From: Photobacterium angustum
GTDB taxonomy: Bacteria > Pseudomonadota > Gammaproteobacteria > Enterobacterales > Vibrionaceae
Direction: 5' to 3'
Assembly (NCBI RefSeq): GCF_002954615.1
Contig: NZ_MSCJ01000003.1
Coordinates: 992,001 to 1,056,000, forward strand
DNA: 64,000 nucleotides
A model generated the notes under the pieces. The model saw only the letters and a list, made by a program, of their open reading frames with translations. It was not told where the DNA came from and made no database searches. Positions 44,509-53,551 of the stretch are shown here, one piece after another. Both the position numbers and the translations under genes were made by a program. The stretch's first letter is position 1; every line of letters starts with the position of its first letter.

Positions 44509-45390
44509 CTAATGAATGCTACCGATACGGTTGAAGCGAACGCCATTAGGTAACCAATGTGGCCACATTGAGTCTGGGTTATGATTGAAGGTAAAGCTAA
44601 TCCAAATAAAAGTCGCTTTGCCCACTAAGTTCTGCTCTGGCATAAAGCCCCAGTAACGGCTATCTAAGCTATTATCTCGGTTGTCGCCCATTGCAAAGTA
44701 ATGACCCTTTGGCACTACCCATACACCCATTGGTTGACCTGGCTGTTGGTAATAACGATTAATTTGCTCTGGTAGAGCTGGATCACGCAGAATGTGGTGA
44801 GTCACTTTACCCAGTTCTTCTTTATACTCGTTTAGATCTGTACCTAATTCAGTGAAATTGGTTAAGCCAACATATTGTTTTGGTACTTCTTTTGCTACTG
44901 GACATACTTTCTGTCCGTTACAAGCTGGTTTGATATAAAGGGTTTTGTTTTGATAAATAATAGTATCACCCGGTAAACCAACTACGCGTTTGATTAAATC
45001 AATTTTCGGGTTTGATGGATCAATAAATACTGTTATGTCACCACGTTGTGGCTTACCTGTTGGTATTAGTGTTTTATGGAAAATAGGATCGCGTAGGCCG
45101 TAAGCGAACTTTTCTACCCCAATAAAATCACCAGGTACCAATGTTGGCTGCATGGAGCCACTTGGAATTTGGAAAGGTTCGATAATAAATGATCGAATAA
45201 TTAAAATAGCAAATAACACCGGAAACATTGAGCGTGCTTGAGCAACCCAACCTGATGTGCTCTCCTGTGTAACCCCTTCTCGTTTAGGTTGCCATACGAA
45301 CTTATCTAACGCGAAAATAATACCTGTTATTAAGGTCGCGAGAGTAAGAATAAGTGAGAACATTTCTGCTGCGTTGAATACTGAAAGCAT
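44509..45390 (-). CDS. lepB: signal peptidase I
   Basis: A 293-residue inner-membrane signal peptidase that cleaves signal peptides in the periplasm. It has two N-terminal membrane helices (residues 7-27 and 51-68), then box B PSGSMQPTL (catalytic Ser near 78), box D DLIKRVVGLPGD (catalytic Lys near 133) and box E GDNRDNSLDSRYWG near 247-260. A Cys-containing insertion (PACNGQKVCPVAKEV) is the typical disulphide loop of the family. No lepA or rnc gene is next to it, unlike the usual lepA-lepB-rnc operon, so it may be a second copy. The Shine-Dalgarno GGGAT precedes the ATG. Confidence 0.93.
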   Translation of the reverse strand: MLSVFNAAEMFSLILTLATLITGIIFALDKFVWQPKREGVTQESTSGWVAQARSMFPVLFAILIIRSFIIEPFQIPSGSMQPTLVPGDFIGVEKFAYGLRDPIFHKTLIPTGKPQRGDITVFIDPSNPKIDLIKRVVGLPGDTIIYQNKTLYIKPACNGQKVCPVAKEVPKQYVGLTNFTELGTDLNEYKEELGKVTHHILRDPALPEQINRYYQQPGQPMGVWVVPKGHYFAMGDNRDNSLDSRYWGFMPEQNLVGKATFIWISFTFNHNPDSMWPHWLPNGVRFNRIGSIH

Positions 45391-45570
45391 GTGCTATCCC
45401 AAAAACTGTGTAAATAGAATAATCTACAAATAATAGTATTGCTTATTGAACATGATTAATGTGCTAAATAAAACGGTTATATTTCGGAAACTATGATCCC
45501 AATTTATCAGTCTGTTTGATCCTATCGCTTTTATTAATGTTTTATGTTGTTCATTTTATTCATAATCCCT

Positions 45571-45960
45571 TCATTCTAATTGGTTATCAGGATATAGAGT
45601 AAAGCCTAGACCAAGATTAAGTTCAGCAAGTCGTTTAATGATGCTAGGGCTTAATAGCTCGGTAAATGCCCAATGCTGTGAAGAGGTTTCATAACCAATG
45701 TTAACGCATTTGTGTTCGATTTCATCCCACTCTTGTTTGGCTTGACTAGGTATAACGTTAAACCATTGACAGTGTTGTTCTATGCAATCATTGGGATTAT
45801 CTAGTGGCTCAAAAGAAAGATTTGTAGCCCAATATGGGTCATGTTCATTTGGTGGATAAACTTCGCAACATGTATCTTGCTGTTTGAGAAATGCAGCTAA
45901 GAATGGAAACGGTTTGTGTGAGCGTATTTCTAGATCAACAGTGATATAGCGTGTTTTCAT
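45571..45960 (-). CDS. hypothetical cytoplasmic protein
   Basis: A 129-residue soluble protein with no signal peptide. Composition is balanced and codon use is like that of the neighbours, so it is probably a real gene; an AGGGCC-type ribosome-binding site precedes the ATG. VDLEIRSHKPFPFLAAFL near 8-25 and SFEPLDNPNDCIEQHCQWF near 49-67 are not recognised motifs. Might be an immunity- or DUF4279-like fold, but this is only a guess. Monocistronic. Confidence 0.5.
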   Translation of the reverse strand: MKTRYITVDLEIRSHKPFPFLAAFLKQQDTCCEVYPPNEHDPYWATNLSFEPLDNPNDCIEQHCQWFNVIPSQAKQEWDEIEHKCVNIGYETSSQHWAFTELLSPSIIKRLAELNLGLGFTLYPDNQLE

Positions 45961-46235
45961 GACTGGCCCTGTTTTTAACGAACTAAAATAATTAATTATG
46001 CTATTTATACATGTAATTACCTTAGATTATATCTCGTTCTAAAATTGCAAAATAATGCTAACGGTTGTTTAGCATTTGATTGTTTTACAACCCGATTCCT
46101 GCTTAAAAAATGGTCTTAATGTATAAAATCATTACTTTATGTAATTAATTTATAAAATATTCCTTTAACACCTGTTATTCTGTTGGCGTATTATGTTACT
46201 TTTTGTATAGCAGCATATTAAACAGAGTTATTAGA

Positions 46236-46514
46236 ATGAAGATGCCCATAGCTACAAACAAAATATTTTTTTACGCGTCGTTAGTTTCTACTATTGTTTA
46301 TACTTGCGAGTTATTGTACTTAACGCTACATAGGACAACCACTCTCCCCCATTGCCTTATAATTGCCCTTTTAAAATGCGTGGCAAGCTGCATTATCTGT
46401 TTAATTTCATTACAATCTATTTATCATAAACGAGAAGATAAATTTAATGAGCGAATGCAAAAGTATGATGATCCTACTTTAAATCAAGAGAGCTCTGAAA
46501 ATAAACACCGATAA
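46236..46514 (+). CDS. small two-helix membrane protein
   Basis: About 92 residues with two membrane helices (roughly 9-27 and 36-56) and a charged, Glu/Lys-rich C-terminal tail. ATG at 46236 is chosen over a TTG at 46203 that has no ribosome-binding site; an ATG at 46242 is another option. No family recognised. It precedes the YceM-like gene by 82 bases on the same strand. Confidence 0.4.
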   Translation: MKMPIATNKIFFYASLVSTIVYTCELLYLTLHRTTTLPHCLIIALLKCVASCIICLISLQSIYHKREDKFNERMQKYDDPTLNQESSENKHR

Positions 46515-46596
46515 AGTGAGTGTCTTAAGCCTAGCTTCAGCTTCTTTGAGATATAAAGCATTTCGGTTAATGTAACCAATACGTTAAGGGTAAAAA

Positions 46597-47529
46597 ATGC
46601 GAATAGGAATTGTTGGGTTAGGTGATATTGCGCAAAAAGCATATCTCCCAATTGTGACGCAACTTAAAAATGTAGAGTTAATTTTTTGTACACGCAACCC
46701 TACCGTTTTAAATGCATTGGCAGATCAATATGGTGTAACTTGTTGTTTAGATGATTATCGCCAATTAAATAAAAAGAATATTGATGCAGTGATGATCCAC
46801 GCTGCAACGCATATTCACTATGACATAGCACATTGGTGTATAAAACAAGGTATTCCTACTTTTGTTGATAAACCGTTAGTTGATAACGCTGAGCAAGTTG
46901 AGCGTCTTTACGAACTTGCAGAACAACACAATACTCCACTTTATGTCGGTTTTAACCGTCGTCACATTCCTCTATTTAACAAACATTTACCCGAATTGGC
47001 TTCCGGTAATATTGGTGAATTGCATTCACTTCGTTGGGAGAAAAATCGCCATAATCTTGTTGGTGATATCCGCCCTTTTATCTTCGATGATTTTATTCAC
47101 GCACTTGATAGTGTGAACCTAAATGCCAAATCGATACTCGATGATGTTTATGTCACTCATCAAATGTTTGGTGATCACCTTTCACGTGTTGATGTGCAAT
47201 GGCAATCAGGACAATGTTTGTTACATGCTTCGATGAATCGCTTAAATGGCATTACCAATGAGTGTGTTTCTGCCACTTATCATAACCAGTCTTACCAATT
47301 TACTTCATTTATGCGTGGCCAACGTTGGCTAAACAACGAAGAAAGAATTTTGACATCAGAAGATTGGATGCCGATGTTAGCAACCAAAGGTTTTGATACC
47401 ATGATTGCTGATTGGTTAAGTGTGGTTGAGTCAGGCACTATGCCACTGCATACTGTCGAACGTAATATTTCAACACACCAATTAGCGGATGCAATTGCCT
47501 TGCAATTAGAGACATTATTTATCCGTTAA
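46597..47529 (+). CDS. YceM/MviM-like Gfo/Idh/MocA oxidoreductase
   Basis: A 310-residue NAD(P)-dependent oxidoreductase. The Rossmann motif GIVGLGDIAQKAYLP is at residues 4-18, and DKPLVDNAEQV near 92-102 holds the conserved Lys-Pro of the family; GFNRRHIPLF near 120 matches E. coli YceM/MviM closely. Its substrate is not known; the family acts on sugars and related polyols. AAGGGT precedes the ATG. It is convergent with an AraC-family regulator gene, with 66 bases between. Confidence 0.85.
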   Translation: MRIGIVGLGDIAQKAYLPIVTQLKNVELIFCTRNPTVLNALADQYGVTCCLDDYRQLNKKNIDAVMIHAATHIHYDIAHWCIKQGIPTFVDKPLVDNAEQVERLYELAEQHNTPLYVGFNRRHIPLFNKHLPELASGNIGELHSLRWEKNRHNLVGDIRPFIFDDFIHALDSVNLNAKSILDDVYVTHQMFGDHLSRVDVQWQSGQCLLHASMNRLNGITNECVSATYHNQSYQFTSFMRGQRWLNNEERILTSEDWMPMLATKGFDTMIADWLSVVESGTMPLHTVERNISTHQLADAIALQLETLFIR

Positions 47530-47595
47530 TCGATTTATATTATTGAATATAAAGATAGATACCATTATCACTAACGTAAGCTAATGGTATTTATC

Positions 47596-48375
47596 CTAAT
47601 GATATTCAAATGTTTTTTGGTATTGTTTTAGGCTCAAACCAAACTGATGTTGAAAGCGTTGTGCAAATCGAGCTTCTGATTTGTAACCACATAAATGCGC
47701 AAGCTCTATTTGTGAATATGGCTTAGTTTGCAATAAGCTTAATGCATACCCCATTCTGAGTTCTGCTAATACATCCCTAAATTGGGTATTCTCGTCTTTT
47801 AAGCGTCTAATTAATGTCGACTTACTTAATCCAAAATGGTCACAAACAGATTCAATTGAGTGATTGGCTTTGGGATCATCATTAAAATATTGGGTTAATT
47901 TATCTCGCCAACTCAAATTTCGCATTGTAAATAACTGATGAAGATAACCATTGTTAGCAAGGTGCTCAAATAATGCATTAACAATATGGTTCTGCACATT
48001 GGGCTCAATATCTTTCGGCATTGTTATAATGCTTTGCCATAAGTATTTCGCCGTACCATCAGGGCTGTATTCAGGTGTTAAAATACCTGTATGATTTTCT
48101 TGTGAGCGTTGGATTTGATCATCCGTTGGGCGGTTTAAAAAGCTCAGTTGGGTTGAGAAGAACTGAGTTTGATTCGGATTATTGATAAAGGTTAATGATG
48201 TATGACCATGCGCCAATAGCCAGTTATTACTATTGAAATGGATCCAATCATTTTGCCATTGTAGTTGTTTATCCCCCTGCTGAATCCAGAAGATTGATGG
48301 GTAGATAATCGGCACATTACGTAAGTGCTGTGGTCGATTACCATTGTAATAATTTAATTTGATTATGCCTGACAT
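47596..48375 (-). CDS. AraC-family transcriptional regulator
   Basis: A 259-residue protein. The C-terminal 100 residues carry two HTH motifs of the AraC/XylS family: SIESVCDHFGLSKSTLIRRL near 160-180 and QIELAHLCGYKSEARFAQRF near 217-236. The N-terminal 140 residues form a cupin-like sensing part without a recognised ligand site. It probably regulates nearby or envelope-related genes; no target site could be assigned. Transcribed alone toward the YceM-like gene. Confidence 0.85.
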   Translation of the reverse strand: MSGIIKLNYYNGNRPQHLRNVPIIYPSIFWIQQGDKQLQWQNDWIHFNSNNWLLAHGHTSLTFINNPNQTQFFSTQLSFLNRPTDDQIQRSQENHTGILTPEYSPDGTAKYLWQSIITMPKDIEPNVQNHIVNALFEHLANNGYLHQLFTMRNLSWRDKLTQYFNDDPKANHSIESVCDHFGLSKSTLIRRLKDENTQFRDVLAELRMGYALSLLQTKPYSQIELAHLCGYKSEARFAQRFQHQFGLSLKQYQKTFEYH

Positions 48376-48467
48376 ATTTTCTTTTTATAAACCTTGCGAC
48401 TACTTATTGATAATACACAATAAATAGACCCAAGGTTTATCTTAATAATGATTTATATATGCGTTAT

Positions 48468-48947
48468 TTATCGAACATATGTTGGTGTGATCGTTGATTT
48501 ACCGAGTGCTGTTGCGTTTAGCATAAAACTAACTAATGCACATGATGCGTCATCAGGCACTTCGAGTTTTTCTACAGGCAATGCCCATACTGTAAATTGG
48601 TAACGATGCATACCATGACCTTCAGGAGGACAAGCGCCGCCATAGCTATTAAAACCGTAGTCATTACGCATCTCTAAACCAGCTGCGAGTTTACCTGAAG
48701 CACCCTGTTCGATTGATGTTGTTGATGCTGGAATATTGATCACTTGCCAATGCCAGAAACCAGATTGTGTTGGAGCGTCTGGATCAAAACACGTAATTGC
48801 AAAACTTTTTGTTCCTTCTGGTGCGTTATCCCACGATAGTTGTGGCGAAATGTTGTCACCGTCGTGACCAAAGCTGTTAAATGAGAAACGCTTGTCTTTA
48901 AGTTGGCCTTCAGTAATGTCTTGGCTGTGTAATGTAAAAGTCGTCAT
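48468..48947 (-). CDS. YbhB/YbcL-family PEBP-like protein
   Basis: A 159-residue protein of the phosphatidylethanolamine-binding/Raf-kinase-inhibitor-like family. FSFNSFGHDGDNISPQLSW at about 21-39, CFDPDAPTQSGFWHWQVINI at about 58-77 and the GGACPPEGHGMHRYQFTVWAL stretch split at about 103-123 are the known ligand-pocket motifs. ATG at 48947 has AGGACA nine bases upstream; an in-frame ATG at 49013 would add an unrelated hydrophobic stretch. No signal peptide in the chosen form, so cytoplasmic. Physiological role unknown. Confidence 0.9.
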   Translation of the reverse strand: MTTFTLHSQDITEGQLKDKRFSFNSFGHDGDNISPQLSWDNAPEGTKSFAITCFDPDAPTQSGFWHWQVINIPASTTSIEQGASGKLAAGLEMRNDYGFNSYGGACPPEGHGMHRYQFTVWALPVEKLEVPDDASCALVSFMLNATALGKSTITPTYVR

Positions 48948-49013
48948 TTTTTGATGTCCTATTATTTGTCGTTGGAATAATAATAGGACTATTTCGACTA
49001 GAAAGCATAACAA

Positions 49014-49385
49014 TAAGTATCACATTTCTATTTTATCAATTATTTTTGATACTTATTGTTTGTTATATAAATTAGATCATATTAATGTGCTCATTGCTGA
49101 TGACCCGTTTTAAAACCCATTCCCCCTTTCAATCTAAATAACTGTGGTGAGATTTTTGCTTTATCAAGCTTGATATGTTGAGCGTTTCTTTTGTTAAATT
49201 TTACCGATAAAGTAAATAATTTCTTTTAGTGTTGCTTGATGAATGGCGTTATGTCAGTACTAAATGAACGTTATTTTGATTAGTTAATATAAAAGATGTG
49301 AGAAGTATCTACCTTACTATTAGGTACCAGTATTAATTAAAACAACTAATTACAACGATTTAAATCTTGAATTGATAATACGTAA
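49014..49385. other. intergenic region upstream of dinI
   Basis: No gene seen. AT-rich DNA between divergent genes. Confidence 0.5.
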
Positions 49386-49405
49386 TACTGTTTATAAAAT
49401 CAGTG
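49386..49405. promoter_or_regulatory. LexA (SOS) box upstream of dinI
   Basis: TACTGTTTATAAAATCAGTG matches the consensus TACTGT-N8-ACAGTA at all key CTG/CAG positions with mismatches only in the flanks. It ends 30 bases before the dinI ATG, so LexA would block transcription. Confidence 0.7.
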
Positions 49406-49435
49406 TTGTTATATACAGTTGGATGTAATTACTAT

Positions 49436-49684
49436 ATGCGTATTGAATTAATGCTTAACAAACTAAACCTATCAGATGTTCACTTTTCTAAGATTGATGA
49501 TGAATTTAATCGAAGAGTATTAATGAACTGGCCAGATGCAAATATTCGTGTGCGTCTTGGTGGTGGAAATAATCTAACAGTGCTTGGTGGTTTTGCCGAT
49601 GATAAAGAACGCGTTGAAGCATTGCTGCAGGATATGTTTGATGAAGCGGATGATTGGTTATACAACGATATCGATATGTATTAA
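49436..49684 (+). CDS. dinI: DinI-like SOS modulator
   Basis: An 82-residue DinI-family protein. DinI binds RecA filaments and tunes SOS induction. MRIELMLNK at the N-terminus and the acidic helix with EADDWLYNDIDMY at the end match the family (E. coli DinI ends in ESADDWFVSE). ATG at 49436 matches the family start; the in-frame start at 49403 would add 11 residues overlapping the SOS box. LexA box immediately upstream agrees with the role. Confidence 0.88.
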   Translation: MRIELMLNKLNLSDVHFSKIDDEFNRRVLMNWPDANIRVRLGGGNNLTVLGGFADDKERVEALLQDMFDEADDWLYNDIDMY

Positions 49685-49816
49685 TTAAGACATAAAATGC
49701 TTAATCTGAATTTGTAGCACGTCAAATCGGTTTTTTATCTTTCTTTTTTAGCTATCTATAAATTGATTTTCTTCACCTATAATAACTTCATGTTCATATA
49801 GTTATATGGTTTTATT

Positions 49817-50194
49817 GTGAGTGATTTTGTTTCTAAAAATATCTGGTCTGATTTTACAAAAGAGCCTGAAATGCCAGGCTTTAGTTTCCGAGATACAGAT
49901 GAAAAGAATGAAAACAGTGTAACTGCATTACTTGAACGCTGGGAAGCTGGTACGTTTGAAGCACCGCATCACCATCCAAATGATGATATGTCGATCATTG
50001 TTAAAGGTGAAATTGTTATTCAATTCTACGTAAAGAAAGATGGTGAACTTGTCAAAGATGGAGATGAATTTACTCTATCTGCAGGCCAAACGGGCTATAT
50101 TCAAGCTAACAGAATACATAGTGTTTTATACAAAACTGATTGCGATATGGTGTATATCCAAGATCGCGTATTTGGTTTTGAAAGTGACGAATAA
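49817..50194 (+). CDS. cupin-domain protein
   Basis: A 125-residue single-domain cupin. Metal-binding motif 1 is PHHHPNDDMSIIVKGE near 51-66 (His-rich, with Glu), and motif 2 QTGYIQANRIHSV near 89-101. The start is GTG; no nearby ATG is in frame. The family includes dioxygenases, isomerases and sensors; the reaction cannot be deduced. Ends at a strong bidirectional terminator. Confidence 0.8.
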   Translation: MSDFVSKNIWSDFTKEPEMPGFSFRDTDEKNENSVTALLERWEAGTFEAPHHHPNDDMSIIVKGEIVIQFYVKKDGELVKDGDEFTLSAGQTGYIQANRIHSVLYKTDCDMVYIQDRVFGFESDE

Positions 50195-50208
50195 ATGATA
50201 TGTCATTT

Positions 50209-50239
50209 AAAACAGCCATTCTTCCGAGTGGCTGTTTTT
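50209..50239. terminator. terminator between cupin gene and convergent gene
   Basis: AAAACAGCCA (50209-50218) pairs with TGGCTGTTTTT (50229-50239), with A and T runs on both sides. It can serve both convergent genes. Confidence 0.85.
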
Positions 50240-50241
50240 GT

Positions 50242-50592
50242 TTACAGAACAATCCATGGTTCATGTTCAACAAGTTCTATCGTTACTTTTTCTTCTCTTA
50301 CGACAAAGTTTAGTGTTTCTTTATAGTGATCAATTTCGTCTTGGTTATTACAGGGCCAGAAGAAATGAATGCCGTAACTTACAGTGATCACACCACTATT
50401 TGAATCTTTTGTCATTTCTACCATATCAACATTTAAGCTAGCTGTTGCAAATTGATATCGAAGATCTTGTTGATCATGTTTAGTGAACAAAGCAGGTGAA
50501 AATTTATCTTCATGGCTTTGTACATATTCGATTATATTTTCCGCGATGGAAAGCTTATTATTAACTGAAAACGTTACTGTTTGTATTGTCAT
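50242..50592 (-). CDS. hypothetical protein
   Basis: A 116-residue acidic soluble protein with no signal peptide and no known domain. AGGGGCC precedes the ATG, and codon use is ordinary, so it is probably real. It begins 51 bases after the stop of the secreted protein gene on the same strand and may form an operon with it. Function unknown. Confidence 0.55.
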   Translation of the reverse strand: MTIQTVTFSVNNKLSIAENIIEYVQSHEDKFSPALFTKHDQQDLRYQFATASLNVDMVEMTKDSNSGVITVSYGIHFFWPCNNQDEIDHYKETLNFVVREEKVTIELVEHEPWIVL

Positions 50593-50642
50593 GATCGGCC
50601 CCTATCAAATTAAGACTATCATTACATATTTAGTATAAAACG

Positions 50643-51383
50643 TCAGTTCTGATAACAATAAGTTATTTTACTATTGTCACTAGCTACAATTGTTGACTCG
50701 GCAGCTTTATTTATCGTGATTGATGAATCATCTTCCATAGAACCATTGATTGTACTGTTCGCCGTATTGCACATAGTGGCAATTGACTCCTCTTTCATGT
50801 TTACTTCAACAAGGTTAACGCCTGATGTTAGTGAAAATAAAGAATCAGTGGCGAGTGATAAATTTAAAACTCCAATTGGTTTATTGATATCAATAGATGA
50901 TGATTGAAAGGCATTAACGATAACTTTTTCAGCAACAATACCGACCTTAACATGCGCATTGTCTGTTGCAGTTATATCGAGATTAGTCGTTGAACCGTGA
51001 AGTTCGGCATAACTTTTATTCGATACATTAGCGGTGAATGTAGTTTCATCTAGCGCACACCCATCAATATTTACCTTTGCGTGATTAGCGATATCAATTT
51101 TATTTAAAGGTTTAGAAACAATAACACGAGCCGTAACGTTAACCTTAGGGTTATCTTTATCTGTAGAATATAGTTTAAGTGTCGCATCATTCACTTGTAA
51201 CTTAACCTTTTCGAGTTCATCTCCCGTAAAAGATATTGATGGTAACTTTCCGCAATTTATATCCAACACTAAATTGTTAAGGCTCATATTTATTTCATTA
51301 AATTGCTTGAGATAGATATTAGTTGCACTTACTGAAGTAGAAAAAATGCAACAAAGCCAAATAGCTCTCTTTAACAATTTCAT
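50643..51383 (-). CDS. secreted DUF2807-like (GIN-domain) beta-helix protein
   Basis: A 246-residue protein with a signal peptide (KLLKRAIWLCCIFSTSVSA). The mature part has regularly repeated short strands: VNIDG, AELHGS, VIVNAF, SSSIDIN and TINGSME, the spacing of a right-handed beta-helix of the DUF2807 (head GIN) type. Two Cys at 200-241 may form a disulphide. AAAAGGATGTAGGT precedes the ATG. The role is not known; such proteins are periplasmic or surface. Confidence 0.65.
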   Translation of the reverse strand: MKLLKRAIWLCCIFSTSVSATNIYLKQFNEINMSLNNLVLDINCGKLPSISFTGDELEKVKLQVNDATLKLYSTDKDNPKVNVTARVIVSKPLNKIDIANHAKVNIDGCALDETTFTANVSNKSYAELHGSTTNLDITATDNAHVKVGIVAEKVIVNAFQSSSIDINKPIGVLNLSLATDSLFSLTSGVNLVEVNMKEESIATMCNTANSTINGSMEDDSSITINKAAESTIVASDNSKITYCYQN

Positions 51384-51681
51384 ACCTACATCCTTTTATC
51401 CTCATTAGTATTAATTATAAGTAATTACTTTCTCATTCAGCGTATCAAGTTTACAACTACTTATGTGACACCGTAACACTTAAATGTTATATGGAATCAC
51501 TGGTTAAATCTTTGCTTATTAAAAATATCACCATGAAAATATGGTTATAAAACAGCCAAAACATCACTGTGTTGAAGATCCTTATTGATCTCGCTATTTC
51601 CCCTAAGTTGCAGATTTATATAGATATTATATTTCAGTCTTATATAATATCTCTTATAGCAGATCTAAAATAACCGATGTA
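51384..51681. promoter_or_regulatory. upstream region of orphan integrase with palindrome
   Basis: AGATATTATAT (51622-51632) and ATATAATATCT (51642-51652) form a perfect 11-bp inverted repeat around TTCAGTCTT, 30 bases before the ATG. It may be an integrase-binding or repressor site. No gene lies in the rest. Confidence 0.5.
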
Positions 51682-53124
51682 ATGCAGAACAAATTCCCTA
51701 TCGATCCAAGAGCCGCAAGTTTAAGAACAACATCGTTGCGCCAGCAAACACAATTAGCAGAACGCATTAATCATATAAATTATGCATCGACTAATCCTGC
51801 GTTATCTTACGTATATTCATTGTCCGCAACGGATACAACAGGTGGTCAAGCAAATGCACGATATACTCTTGAAAGGCTTGCACGATATGTATTGGGAAAT
51901 AGCTTCCAACTCATTGATTGGATTGAATTATTTAATAATCAAGAAAAGCTGATTGATGCAGTTAAGTCATTTCTGATTGCTCGCGCTAAACAAAAAGCTA
52001 AAATGAAAAATCACTATTTCAGTGAGAATGAGCCAATAAAGAACTTACAAGTAAAGCCATTACTAAACGCTTTATTGAATGTAGCTGAATTTCTTCGAGA
52101 TAATCAGAGTTTACCTGTCTCTCGTGTTATTGAATTTAAGGATCGTGTTGCGGTTTTTGATCTTAGTAGTTTTAATAAAACTATGATCGAAAGTGGCTGG
52201 TTTCAACCAAGTTCGCCTCAAAACTATTCGTTTGAATTATCTAAACAATCTGAAGTGATGTTAGAGGCATTTAGTTGTTTTTGTATTCGAAGTTGTGTTG
52301 AGCGTTTTGATTGGAGTCGTATTTTATACGCCCCTATTCTTCAATCAACCATGCAATCGTTTTTAAGTGATCGAATAGATAACCAAATCAGTGATCGAAA
52401 AAAAGCCTATGCACCAGCAACTGCTGATAATTTACTTCGTATGTTACGCGGTGTAGCTCAACATGCTTGGCTTGCTGAGTTAATCTCAGTTGAAACTTTA
52501 GAACGTATAAAAGCGATCAAATTACCAAGGGGCTCTCGCCAATCAAGTGGTAGATATCTTAGTTATATTGAACTAGATCATATTTCAGCTATTACGCTTA
52601 ATCAAAAAAATGAAACTAAGGCATTGAGAGATAATGCTATTTTTTGGTTAATGTATGAGGCAGGTTTACGGCGAGCAGAAGTGGTAAATATAAATACTTT
52701 TGATATAGATATGAATCGGTGCCAGGTACGTGTTGTTGGTAAAGGTAATAAGGAGCGCTATGTTCCTTTCTCTCGCAATAGTGATTTATATAACGCGATG
52801 GAAAAATGGCTAGCCATTCGTTTGCAAGATTTTAACCCGAATTTACCTGCATTATTTTGCACTATTAATCGTTACCAAACATTGACTTATATGCGTTTAA
52901 CAACACAAACACTTAATGATTTGTGTAAAAAACTCAATATGTTAGGTTTTTCACGTATTGTTTCACCCCATGATTTTCGACATTCAGTGGCAACTAATCT
53001 TTTGCGTTCAGGTTACGACTTATTATTGGTCAGTAAATTTATGGGACATAGCAGTATTACGACAACCCAACGCTACGATAGACGTACTGATGATGATTTA
53101 AAAGGCGTAATTCCGAGTCGATAA
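51682..53124 (+). CDS. orphan tyrosine recombinase
   Basis: A 480-residue tyrosine recombinase. Arg I lies in YEAGLRRAEV near 331, the second box is HDFRHSVAT near 430-438, GHSSITTTQRY near 455-465 holds the His and the nucleophile Tyr. The N-terminal 230 residues include an unusual core-binding part longer than XerC/D. It does not fit IntI, which has a distinctive extra patch, nor any other gene of a mobile element nearby. It is probably a conserved accessory recombinase or the relic of a lost element. Followed by a secreted small protein gene. Confidence 0.85.
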   Translation: MQNKFPIDPRAASLRTTSLRQQTQLAERINHINYASTNPALSYVYSLSATDTTGGQANARYTLERLARYVLGNSFQLIDWIELFNNQEKLIDAVKSFLIARAKQKAKMKNHYFSENEPIKNLQVKPLLNALLNVAEFLRDNQSLPVSRVIEFKDRVAVFDLSSFNKTMIESGWFQPSSPQNYSFELSKQSEVMLEAFSCFCIRSCVERFDWSRILYAPILQSTMQSFLSDRIDNQISDRKKAYAPATADNLLRMLRGVAQHAWLAELISVETLERIKAIKLPRGSRQSSGRYLSYIELDHISAITLNQKNETKALRDNAIFWLMYEAGLRRAEVVNINTFDIDMNRCQVRVVGKGNKERYVPFSRNSDLYNAMEKWLAIRLQDFNPNLPALFCTINRYQTLTYMRLTTQTLNDLCKKLNMLGFSRIVSPHDFRHSVATNLLRSGYDLLLVSKFMGHSSITTTQRYDRRTDDDLKGVIPSR

Positions 53125-53243
53125 TGTAATTGATAGTCTTGTATGTTTTATAAAATAACTATTTAACTCACATTTATTGCAAGACTTAATACTAGCAATA
53201 AAACGTTATGAAATATAATACGCCATATAAAGGAGTATTCTTC

Positions 53244-53495
53244 ATGAAAATGTGTGTCATTAGCTCATTAATTTCGATTTTTTTACTTATCTCTTTCCCC
53301 TCTGAGGCTCAAAGTGTGAAACAGTACAAGAATCAATACAGTGTTGTACCTTGTAATGGCTTGAAAACAAAATTGGAAAGCCTAGAAAAGCGTTCCAAAA
53401 TGATCTTAAACGTTGCAACAGAGAAAGTTAAAAAAGAGTTTAAATATAAACGTAAGGCACTGCGTTTACTGATGAAACAAAAAAACTGCGAATAA
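53244..53495 (+). CDS. small secreted protein
   Basis: An 83-residue protein with a signal peptide (MKMCVISSLISIFLLISFP, cleavage near SEA) and a basic helical mature part (KVKKEFKYKRKALRLLMKQ) with two Cys. ATG at 53244 has AAGGAG eight bases upstream; the in-frame ATG at 53208 lacks one. DUF1090-like architecture is possible but not established. Confidence 0.6.
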   Translation: MKMCVISSLISIFLLISFPSEAQSVKQYKNQYSVVPCNGLKTKLESLEKRSKMILNVATEKVKKEFKYKRKALRLLMKQKNCE

Positions 53496-53527
53496 TAAAC
53501 CAAACAAGTAAAGTTTGGTTTATTATT
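53491..53527 (+). terminator. intrinsic terminator
   Basis: AATAAACCAAAC (53494-53505) pairs with GTTTGGTTTATT (53513-53524), with T residues after. The stop codon of the small secreted protein gene lies in its left arm. Confidence 0.8.
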
Positions 53528-53551
53528 CATATTTTTGATTGGAAACGTTAT

